Notes under the pieces: generated by a model
Databases searched by the model: none
What the model saw: the letters and a program-made list of their open reading frames with translations, nothing else
What the model was told of the DNA's origin: nothing
Assembly (NCBI GenBank): GCA_017591395.1
Contig: WEDG01008786.1
Span: 1-64,000, forward strand
DNA from: Schistocephalus solidus
Lineage: Eukaryota; Platyhelminthes; Cestoda; Diphyllobothriidea; Diphyllobothriidae
Direction of reading: 5' to 3'
Length of the DNA stretch: 64,000 nucleotides
Made by a program: the position numbers and the translations under genes
Part shown: positions 1-10,177 of the stretch, one piece after another
Numbering within the stretch: position 1 is the first letter of the stretch
Layout: each line of letters starts with the position of its first letter

Positions 1-615
1 TTGTTATGTCGGACTCCTTAGAGATTTTTAAGCGAAAGTTAGATCGATATAATGGTGCGAGCTACAACACGAACTGAGAGCTGCAAGATTGACGTCAGCA
101 AATAAGATAGTTATGATACTACTATCTATATGTAAGTAACATTACTTTATGTTTGTTATTTTCGTTTGAGGTATTGCACTCTCCCATAATTCCCATGCTG
201 GCGTCCTCGAGGTCTTCGATGCTTAACTTATTTACACACCTTGGTGACACCGTGAGTGTTCGCATCAGCTGGACTTGGCGGCCGTCGTCCATGAGGTGTA
301 TGAACGTTCTCCCTTGGTTCGAACCGCAATGGACCGAAGGATGATCTGGGCATATATTTCCGCCTTTGAAATCCCTCAACGGACTCTGCAATCAGCAAGG
401 GAGCATCTGGCTGATTCATGTAACCTCCGAAATTCCCTCCGTTGGACCCCCCAAGAAGGACAGTTTTTTTCTCCTAAATATAACCGGGAGTTTTTTTTTA
501 CTGTCTGCTCTGTTTCAACTAGGTTGGCCTCGCCAACATATCGAGACACTATTTTTTGATACCGCAACTCGCATGTTCAAATAGGGAATTCAAAGGTGAC
601 TCACCTACATCTCCC
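1..615. other. No gene recognised
   Basis: Several short overlapping ORFs occur on both strands and none has a family match I can defend. The sequence resembles the decayed retroelement DNA that follows it. Confidence 0.4.
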
Positions 616-990
616 TCAAATATACTGATACTGATACTGATCACTATGATTTTTTTGTCCCGTATTTTGAGCCATTTTTCCCTCTTTTCGATCCTTCTCT
701 TCAGTTTGGTCCTCAGACGCCTCATTTTTGTGTCTTTCCACCGGTTCGTAATCCTGTTGAAAAGACCCATCTCTGTATGAGTTACGTAAAGCAATTTTAT
801 GTTCTATAAGGCGTGAGGACTGCACTTCATTTTTGAGAATGTTTTTTAGAGGCCGTGGTGATGACGGTTTATGGGAAGCATTCGCTTTCCCTAGATGGAA
901 GGCTTTGTGCACGGTATAGTTTCCTTCATCTTGAACGACGGCATTTAAATAGGTTCGGAAGAGATTCAGGTCATGTTCTACACAATACAT
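616..990 (-). pseudogene. CR1-type LINE ORF1 remnant
   Basis: The minus frame reads VHKAFHLGK, then RPLKNIL, then a SFQQDYEPVERHKNEASE run. This is the same order (KAFRIGK, RPRPLKIML, RHSHKEVFF) seen in ORF1 of the better-preserved element at 9990-14345. No start or upstream half is visible, so it is a fragment. Confidence 0.55.
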
Positions 991-1229
991 GATTATCCCT
1001 TATGCCTTATCTATAACCATAGACAAGTTGCTTGGAGAACAATGAACCAATAGCGTGACCGTCCCCCTTGTGCTAGCCCACTTCAACGGAACTAAAGTAC
1101 CAATCAATGAGGACCAATCTGCAGTAAACAGAGAAGTGCTCGGTAAGAGCCACTACATCATATTCCAGGGTCTTTGGGACTCACTCTCTAACACTCTCAG
1201 GGAATGAATTGCCGCAAACTTAGATAAAT

Positions 1230-1540
1230 TCGAGGAACTACTCAATTAATTGCTACAAACATCGGAGGAAGTAACCATCCAAAAGACTATTCATCTTAGA
1301 AGTCGTTTAAATGTTACTCCACATACATGGCCACGACCCCTCAAAGTTGAAACTAATTCTTTCCAGGCATTTTCGACTGAAGGATTCCCACAACGGTGTT
1401 TTTCAGCATTATTTCTCACCTGTTGATCGAATAACGCTTTATGAACTAGTCCTAGTAGTGAAAACATGGCGAATCATTGCAGCACAGAACCAGTTAATCT
1501 AAAAAGCTCAGATATTAAAAGTACATTCTGCCCTTTTTGG
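1230..1540 (+). pseudogene. CR1-type LINE ORF1 remnant, opposite orientation
   Basis: The plus frames carry WPRPLKV and, after a frame change, LKDSHNGVFQHYFSPVDRI. These are counterparts of the RPLK and VFF..TP motifs of CR1 ORF1. It is broken by stops. It was recognised only by comparison with the minus-strand copies here. Confidence 0.4.
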
Positions 1541-2044
1541 ATCAAGCCAGTTCGTATGACAACACAGTTATCCCAGTAGACTGGGTCGGACTCAAAATCT
1601 ACAGCGCCTGAACTAAAAGCTGACATTCATGTATTGTAAAGACAAAAGCCTTTAAAAATAAAAACAATAAATAAACCATTGTATTAAATGCCAGTTTACA
1701 GGCAATATCAGACGAAATATGCAGTGGTGATCAGGCTAGCAGTGAAAAAATTCCTGGAGGGATAATGATTTTATTTTTTTCCCAACTTTATTTTATTTAG
1801 GAGAAAAAACTGCTGATGGCAGTTCAGCACAGGAAAGGGCTAGCATAAGTGAAGTGTGCTGAGAGTCTCTCTGTCTTTTTAAGGAAATTGGATTCTGCAC
1901 CAGGCAAGGGTACATCCACGGACGGTTGCTTGCTCTATGCCGAAGAATTTACCAGTTGCTGACTGCAGAGACAATACCATCGCCCTGAAGGTAAGACCTG
2001 GATAAGGCTCAAGTGACGCGTACTTCCTCGAGCCGGCAGACAGA

Positions 2045-2816
2045 TTTGACCGCATTGGCACCCAGAATTCCTGGAAGCTGTTATGATTGCAGAAAATTAG
2101 TGATAGTTCTCTTTATCTTTGCATTCACTTTTTCGTCCCCTCCTTTTAAACTAGCATCGCCAACTCTTGACAACCTTGATGCTTTCCTCCAATTTCACAA
2201 CCCTGAAGATGGTCTCCAGGTTCAAGTGATGATCGAGGTGGGTTCTGATCGTTTCGCCGCTTTGTTGGTGGACTATGCAGTCAGCAAGGTCACATCTCAA
2301 TGATGATCTCGTGACCTCTACTGTCCCTCTTCGTTTCGACCCTGTTGTCCACGATGAGTGCCTCCTCTCTCACCTCCACTGGTGGTTATAAACAGAAGCT
2401 ATGACTGTTATATTATCTCTCACCAAAAAGGAGCGTTCTATACCCTCATACGCTGTCAGCAACATCACAATACTATCCCATTGCATCTAGCTATTCATTT
2501 TTAAGTGAAGCAGTTTTTTCATCCTAGTTTTTTTTAAAGTGGTGGCTTGCCGATCTCCGCCTCTGATTTAACCGTAGGAGTTTTTACTGCTTCTTTTCTA
2601 GTTCACCGTATATTTCAAAGATTGTTGACTATTGTTTTAGAAATGGCGAATCGTTCTGAATCAGATATGCCTGTCATACAACTCATTTCTGCTGTTCATA
2701 TGGCTACTCACATTGTGTATCAATTATCCACTTTGTATTTATTTAAACCACGATACTAAGTTTGTAATGATGGGGCCCTCTGGGCCTTAAATATACAATT
2801 TATTTATTTATTTATT
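2045..2816 (+). repeat. LINE 3'-end repeat, copy 1
   Basis: Shares long near-identical stretches with 6120-6830 and 8828-9520, for example the CTAGCATCGCCAACTCTTGA block and the GGGCC...TTAAATA end. It terminates in a short TTTA repeat at about 2797-2816. That is typical of a non-LTR 3' end. The coding part of its parent is not seen here. Confidence 0.8.
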
Positions 2817-2920
2817 AAACAAAGAATACTTTTGTATGTGTTTTTTTATATTCTGCGATATTTTATTCTATAGCACTATGAATTTTACCAAACAAATCTG
2901 ACGATTCTAAAAGACAATTT

Positions 2921-2960
2921 GGCGAGCATACGTTAGCTTTCGATAAATTCTCATCAGGCC
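2921..2960 (-). ncRNA. Hammerhead-ribozyme-like motif in a Penelope-like element
   Basis: On the minus strand the order is GGC (helix I), CTGATGA, a weak stem II (GA...TC), GAAA, stem III AGC...GCT, cleavage triplet CTC, then GCC closing helix I. All conserved core blocks are present and in order. It lies just downstream of the GIY-YIG end of a PLE, where PLE hammerheads are known to occur. Only two stem II pairs are visible, so activity is uncertain. Confidence 0.6.
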
Positions 2961-2988
2961 TTTACATTTATATCACTGTGTCAATAAG

Positions 2989-3503
2989 TCAAGTATGCGG
3001 GTAAGTAAAACAAATTGTACGGTTGTCAGGGTGTGGGGAGGGGATAAAAACAAAATTGCGGTCCGTTTTCTGATTATGGTCAGAGGAATGGTGGCCGCCG
3101 GGACAGGTAATTAGATGCGGGCGGCTAAATTGGTGGCTTTCGGCCACGGTAATTGCGGTGCCTGTATAAAGTTCTTTTGATCGCACAGGACCGGTTTGCG
3201 TAGCCTGATTGCCGCTGCTTCTGCCGTAGCCAACAGACGCTGTCCAAGGAATTTTGAATAGGTTGAGGGGACCTTGTAAATTACCCGGAATGCCTCTTTG
3301 GCATTTACACAATGGCCTGTGTCTACCACATGTGCGAGGATAGAGCTGTTTATGTTCTTTATCTGTCCCTTTCCTAACCATGCTGGAAGGTGTTCTCGTA
3401 CTCTTTTGGACAAACGCCGACGATACGTCACTTTGCGTGCTAATGGAAGAAATAAAAAGACATTTCGATGACTGCTGCGCCGAAAGTGAACAAGCTGTCT
3501 CAC
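2989..3503 (-). pseudogene. Penelope-like element, C-terminal GIY-YIG endonuclease region
   Basis: The minus-strand frame 3111-3503 encodes RRRLSKRVREHLPAWL, ILAHVVDTGH, EAFRVIYKVP, LLATAEAAAIRLRKP and LCDQKNFIQAPQLPWP. This run of motifs is characteristic of the GIY-YIG domain that follows the reverse transcriptase in Penelope-like elements. The RT itself is not recognised upstream. A second frame (2989-3381) overlaps it and is a shadow. It is a 5'-truncated retroelement copy. Confidence 0.75.
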
Positions 3504-3899
3504 AGTGTCAAGAGGATTAAACCTACGACAGTTTCAAAGTTTAAACAGTAAAAATAGTCCCCTCTGTAATCGGTGAAACAATAAGGGATCAATGTTTATA
3601 AGTTCACAGCGTTCTTGGTAAGTCAGATTTCGGTGCTCCGATGATAAAAACCGTTTAGTAAAGAAATGCTGGACCGATTCTATTTTCTTCGGTTCATTAG
3701 CGCGCAGTATTCCAGGCCAAGCCTTACATATATTTTATGAATGCGGAGTCTAATATCAATAGTTTTAAAATTTCGGAGGATAAAACCGGTAGTACTGCAT
3801 ACTTTGGAGACTATCAGGGGGCAATGCTCTAAAATATTAAGACGGTTTAATATGATATTCCCAGATCATATAAAAGCCAGGCACATTAAGGTTGTCACC

Positions 3900-6060
3900 A
3901 TCTATGCTTAGTTGAGGCTGATGATCGTCGCGAACAACCAAAACGGAAGATTTGGGTGAATAAATGGAAAGGCACCATGTGCAGTACTAGTGAGTCAGGG
4001 TCTTAAGATTGTTGTTTAAGAGTTCAAGCACGATGTTGCTATCTGCCGGCTTGTATCGATAGGCAACATTTGCATCATCAGCAAACATAAAAAGCGTACC
4101 ATTCTGGAATAAACTGGGTATATAATGGACAAAAAAAACAAAGTATACCGAGCAAAGCACACTTCACAGAATACCTCCACTCCTCAATCCTGCGGGGTTG
4201 GAGATAACATCGAGGATCTTAACATGTTGTGTGCGAGAGCCGAGGTAAGAAGACATCAAGTTCAGAAGTTTTCCACATATACTGAAAGTGGAGAGTTTCA
4301 GGTGAAGGAGGGCATGGTCAACACGATCAAAAGCCTTTTTGAAATTGTAAAGTAAAATCCATTGTTCTTCTATTTTTGAACATTATCGAAGAGAGAGCGA
4401 GAGTTGAGGGGTGTCAGAAGACCTTGTTTTGCGGAAGCGATGCTGTGTCACACTCAGTAGGTTATTCTCGGTTAAGTGATAAATCATCTTATCTTCAAGA
4501 TTTTCAAAGTTTTGGAGAATGTGTTTATTTACTTATGTATTTTTTATTGCCAGTTTATAGGTAAGGACAAAAGAGATATACATTAGATGATCGAGGTGAC
4601 AGTGACCAAAAACTACCGATCGTTCTTTAAAGTGTTTTTTTTTTCAGGTGAAAAAACTGCAGCTCATTAAATGATTAAAGTTCTGGACGGGGAAGGGATG
4701 ACACAAGTGCACGGTGTAGTCGTTCTCCCTTCACTGTTATGGATCCGGTATTCTGCACCAGGTAAAGATGTGTCGGCAAACGGTTGCTCACTGTTGATTG
4801 GCCGAAAGTCGTCAAATGACGGAGATTGGCCGTGGTTGGGGATAGGCAGAATGGTCAATTCTTTCCGCACGCTGGAAAAGATTTCACTCTCCAGGCCTGG
4901 ATTAAATAAATTTCACAGAAGAGACGGAAAAATATTATTAGCATCCGCCTTCATAATACTGACCGGGACGTCATCTGGTCCAGAGCTATGAGATTGACGA
5001 AAACGTCTAATAGCTACGGTTACGTTACAGATGGTAAACGTCATGGCTAAGAGGATGGCACAGGTCCAAACCCGGATGGTCGGAATGTGAGCGGTCAAAT
5101 TTTCAATAAATGTTCAGGCAAAGAAATGGATGAATTTATTAGCCATTGACTTTTCATCAAATGTTGAATTTCCAAGGGCGTCTGGATAGATGGGGATGCC
5201 GGGTTTTCCTATGGGTTCTTACTGTGCTCTAAAAACGTTTCGCGAAATTTATCGAACGGTTTTCAACAAATTCTACCTCATCGGCCAACCGCCTTTATTC
5301 GGATAACCTCGTAGCCTGCTCTAATATACGTCGAAGTAAGGGCAGAACGGAAATATCATTTTGCAGATGGAAACAAGGAGGAAGTTAACGCAACCTATGG
5401 TGAAAAGATAAATGGAAGTAAACCACATCCGTGACATTTATTATTTTCCGACCGGGAACGAAACGATAAATAAGTGGACCAAAAACTTCCTACAGCATAC
5501 TGGTATAGGTATTCACATCCTGCCATGTAAAGAAATCGGACCGGTCCTGAGAATTAAGAGGTTTCTATAATTCTGTCGGAAGGGCTGATCGGAAATCGAA
5601 GAAAAGGCATTGTATTTTGGAAAACGTTTCATCAGTTTAAAATTGTTGTATGAAAAACAATGATGTCGTTGCCTGAACTCTCAAGTAAGCCTTAAGATGA
5701 CACTGTCAAAGGCATGCAACCTCTGCAGAAGATGAGGTCAAGTATGCTTGATCCTCGGGTATGGCAGTTGAAAACTTGATTCCATAAGCCGATATCTCAG
5801 GTTTTGAGTAAGTCCTCAAACTTTAGATGGTCGAAAGGTGGAGATTATCGAATTTTTGGAAAGATTGAAATCACCATTAATCAAGCAATACTTGAATTTT
5901 GTCAGCCGCGTTATGAAAAGGCTGTGAGAGACAAAGATCCCAATACTCCCTGACATTGGGTGGGTGATAAGCACGACCAACGAGTAAAGACTACTTATAT
6001 ATAAGGTCATTCGAAGTCAACTGCGGTAAATTTCGTACGGCCTAAGAGCTGAAATACCAG
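3900..6060 (-). pseudogene. Decayed LINE pol (endonuclease + reverse transcriptase)
   Basis: Reading the minus strand from 6060 down, the endonuclease shows CLINGDFNLSK (near 5870-5900) and SILDLIF. The RT shows SSGPDDVPVSIMK (near 4950-4990), FDDFRPIN, QHRFRKTRS (near 4430), FKKAFDRVDHALLHLKL (near 4300) and the catalytic FADDAN box at 4068-4085. Domain order is that of an APE-type LINE of the CR1/Jockey kind. Many stops and frameshifts mean it is long dead. Its 5' end abuts the TAAA tail of another element at about 6120. Confidence 0.75.
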
Positions 6061-6119
6061 TGTTTTCTTAACATAGATACAGGTTCCCCACCACGACTGT
6101 CGCGTTGATCATTTCGAGC

Positions 6120-6830
6120 ATAATTATAAATAAATAAATAAATTGTTTATTTAAGACCCAAGGGGCCCCATCAATACAAACTTAGTATCGTGGTTTAAAT
6201 AAATACAAAGTAGATAATTGCTGCACTATGTGAGCATCCATATGAACAGTAGAAATGAGTTGTATGGTAAACATATTCAATAAAGAACGATTTGCCATTT
6301 TTAAAACAAAAGTCCACAATCTTTGGCATATACGGTGAACTAGAAAAGAAGCAGTTAAACAACTCCTACGGTTAAATCGGAGGCGGAGTTCGGCGAGCCG
6401 CCAATTTTTTTAAAAAAAACTAGGAAAAAAACTGTTTCACTAAAAATTTATAGCTAAATGCAATGGGATAGTATTGTGATGATGCTGAAAACGTATAAGG
6501 GTTCGGAACGCTCCTTGTCGGGTGAGAGATAATATAGCAGTCAGAGCTACCGTTTATAAACACCAGTGGAGGTGAGAGAGGAGGAACTCATCGTAGACAA
6601 CAGGCTCGAAACGAAGAGGAGACAGTAGAGGTCACGGGATCATCATCGAGATGTGACCTTGCTGACTGCATAGTCCACCACCAAAGAGGCTAAACGATCA
6701 GAACCCGTTTTGATCATCAACAGAACCTGGAGATTATCGTCAGGGTTGCAAATTAAGAGGAAAGTATCAAGGTTGTCAAGAGTTGGCGATGCTAGTTTAA
6801 AAGGAGGGGACGAAAAAGTGAATGCCTAGA
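6120..6830 (-). repeat. LINE 3'-end repeat, copy 2
   Basis: This is the inverted counterpart of 2045-2816, starting with the TAAATAAATAAA tail at 6125 and ending in GACGAAAAAGTGAATGC near 6825. It lies directly beside the 5' end of the decayed LINE at 3900-6060. Confidence 0.8.
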
Positions 6831-8827
6831 AGAGAGATTTTGGAATGGGCTACGGAAGGGGTTGCCAATGTTACGGTTACTAAAGCAATATTAGGGCAGT
6901 GGACGAAGATTAGAGTTTGAAGAAGAGGAAGTTTATTGGGCGAAGACCTAGCATTTTTGTATGAACCGTTTCAGTGGGCACCCTGGTTGTTTTTGAGGGA
7001 TGCAGCTAAGTCGTCCAGTAGTTGACGTGCCACTGAACATAGGGAGCGGGTGCTCCGATGTGGTTCTAAATTGAAAGTTAAGGCATAGCAAGCGCCTGGT
7101 CTGAGTCAAGGGGAAGTAATATATGGAGGGGAAATGACGGACAGTGGAATTGGGTAACACCGCTGGTTATTGGGGTTGTCCGGGAAACCCCTGGGCAGGA
7201 TACTGCAAAGTATTCTCAATAAAGTTACACAGAAGGTGGAGTGAGGCTGCTGGTCCAGGACGAACTTTCGTATTGGTCGATCACTGGGAGAACGACCGTG
7301 GAGTGATCGTGCAGCGAAGTGGGCAAGCACTGCTGCGAACGGAACAGAAGCGCCATTCTTAGACGAGAATGTGCTATGTTTGGCTAAGCAGTCTCGATAA
7401 ATTGTCTGGGCGGTAGTCGGAAATTCGTGATTGTTGATTTTGGATTTTTGGGGAGTAACAGGCGATAGTTAATCAGGTTTTTGTGTGAAATCTGGCTTTC
7501 TTCAATTTTCGAGTGACTGATAGCTTATTAGAACTTGCATTTGAGCTAAAAATCTGCTTTGGTTTACCAAGAGTTACTGGTGGACTTTTATGGGTGTGGG
7601 AATAAGAGAATTACCCCAAGAAGAATTATAGTCAGTTTCCGTAGAGAGTTAACTAAGTGTTCAGTCACCAAGGCCGTAGACGGAATTGGATGCGACTTGT
7701 TCAACATGACAAAAAGAGTAGTCATTTCTCTGTTTAAAATTTTTCCATTTTCTCTGCATTGGGGTGAGACCAGGGGAAACTGAGCACTGTCATTTTTGAC
7801 AGTATTCTCGACTAATCTCTTTCGTTGACAGTATAAACTCGAATTCTATAAAGGAAAAAAGTGTGAATAATATTTAGCCATTACAACTGAGCTAGCGCAT
7901 TCGCTTAACGTGCGCCACTTTGAATTCCAAGCCACAGCTTTGTAGAAAAAGGCACGCACCACCGATAGCAGATATTTTCTTTGGAATAAAACGCAATATA
8001 AAATTATGCTTGAGTTTCACCTGTTCATTAGTTTTCGGCGCCAATTTCTCAAATGAATGGAAAGGCTTTTTGGATAACTGTTTCGGAGGTACTAGTCATA
8101 ATTCCATGTAGCAGGAGATCTAATATTTCGTCAGAAAAAAAAACATATTTTTACAGAACGAGGTGTACGCTTGAGTGACCAGCCGATCAAGGGGTTCAAG
8201 TTAAACTAAGGAATTTTGCAATTTATAAGATCCGGAGAAGGCTGCGAAGTCTAACAAATGCAAGATATATCTCCTCCCATGATTCTATTACTCAGAGATG
8301 GAGGGGAGGTTTCGACCTTGCGTCTTTTCGGTATTCTCGTCCAGGATATCGTAAATTATAAGAGAGAATTTTGATTTTATTTATAGAGAAAAGGAGTTAA
8401 TTGGCAGCAGTCTCCTTAAAAAGGCTAATACAGCAACTTCTGTCCTATAGTAAATAGGAAAATTGATGAACAGTGAATCCATATTGGATGACAGCTCCCT
8501 AACGTTATATCAATAACAGGAACCTGGTTTAAGGTACAGAGTAACCACATGGAGCTTGCACTTGATTTAAACTGTTCCCAAGAGACAGAGAAAATCAAAG
8601 GGGTGGGGACATTGCAACATTTGTAATGAATGGCTTAAACTTATCAGCAAAACACTTTAAGCTGACTTATACAGAAGCAGTATAATTGACTGTAAGATCA
8701 AGGCTTTCTGAAGGTCTTAATGTCTTAAGGGTGCGTTGACCCCACGGAAATGACCCTGAAGTTGATGCCCACCCACAGGATGACCTCAACGCAGTTGCCA
8801 CGTGGCCAAATACCCTTGTCGTTTGGG
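6831..8827. other. No gene recognised
   Basis: Short ORFs only. A minus frame near 6950-7160 has a faint resemblance to LINE endonuclease text but lacks diagnostic motifs. The rest is AT-rich with no structure I can name. Confidence 0.4.
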
Positions 8828-9520
8828 ACTTAAAAAAATAAATATATTGTATACTTAAGGCCCAGAGAACCTCATCATTACAAACTTATTATCCTGGTTT
8901 AAATAAATACAAAGTGGATAACTGCTGCATTATGTGAGCAGCCATATGAACAGCAGAATTAAATAATATGGTAGGCATATCCGATTCAGAACGATTTGCC
9001 TTTTTTAAAACAATAGTCAACAATCTTTACATATACGGTGAACTAGAAAAAAAGCAGTTAAACAAAACTCCTACGGCTAAATTGGAGGCGGAGTTTGGCG
9101 AGCCGCCAATTTAAAAAAAACTAGGAGACAAGAACTGCTTCACTAAAAAATAATAGCTATATGCAATGGGATAGCATTGTGATGTTTCTGACAACGTATT
9201 AGGGTTCGGAAGGCTCCTTGTCGGGTGAAAGATAATATAGCAGTCAGAGCTACTGTTTATAACCACCAGTGGAGGTGAGAGAAGAGGAAATCATCGTGGA
9301 CAACATGGTCAAAACGAACAGGGGAAAGTAGAGGTCATGAGATCATCATCGAGATGCGACCTTGCTGACTGCATAGTCCACCGATCAAAGAGGCGAAACC
9401 ATCATCAACTGAGCCTGGAGACCATCGTCGGGGTTGCATAATCGGAGGAAAGTATCAAGGTTGTCAAGAGTAGGCGATGCTAGTTTAAAAGGGGGGACTG
9501 AAAAATGAATGCAAAGTTTG
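8828..9520 (-). repeat. LINE 3'-end repeat, copy 3
   Basis: Third copy of the ~690 bp repeat, minus orientation, starting near TAAAAAAATAAATA. The diagnostic CTAGCATCGCC block is in the reverse complement near 9480. It continues upstream into pol C-terminal sequence at 9726-9998. Confidence 0.8.
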
Positions 9521-9725
9521 ACTCTGCAGAGGATTATGGAAATGTTTTTAGAGACCAATATTATATTAAAGCAGCTGCCTAAAATACCAGGAGGACCCTT
9601 TTCAAAATCCAAAAGTTGCGAGTTTGGGAAGGAAACAGACAATAAGGACTTTATTTCTTCCGAAATTAACTTTTGCGTAATTTGGTTTTGAAGTGACTTA
9701 AAGTGACTGAAAGTGACTTAAATAG

Positions 9726-9998
9726 CTAATTTAGATGACAACCTAATTTCCAGTGGAAGATTATTCCAGATGAAAGTATATTTGAGGCAAAAAACTGAGA
9801 ATGGTTAGTTGTAGAGCTAGGGGGTGTTGAAATGATCCTGGAGGAAGCACGAGTGGCATAGGGTCGATCAACCGGAGTGAAAGCGTTAATTCGTGGAAGA
9901 TTTGGGCTAGAGTTAACGCGAAACAGGAAGCAGAGACCGGCTTCGAGTCTTCTAACCCAGAGAAATTTTATGTTTGCTAACTGACATCTATATGTATT
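9726..9998 (-). pseudogene. C-terminal part of a CR1-type LINE pol
   Basis: The minus frame reads RRLEAGLCFLFRVNSSP, YATRASSRI and TTNHSQFFASNILSSGI. This matches the post-RT end of CR1-type polyproteins (…LF.RV, R.S, NHS.FF, ..IWN). It runs into the 3' repeat copy 3, so both are probably one 3' end. Its upstream part is interrupted at 9990 by the end of another LINE. Confidence 0.6.
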
Positions 9999-10177
9999 CA
10001 ATTCAATTTAATTCAATTCAATTTATTGAGGGAAATAGGCATGGGCCTTTGAGTACCTTATTTGTAACGTAAAATTAAGTGCGGTATACAGAGAAACCAT
10101 GTAGGTTGCAAAGGTACAAAAGGCGGTCATAAAATATGACAAGTGGTGCACGACTCTTGAGGGCTAAGATAAATTCC

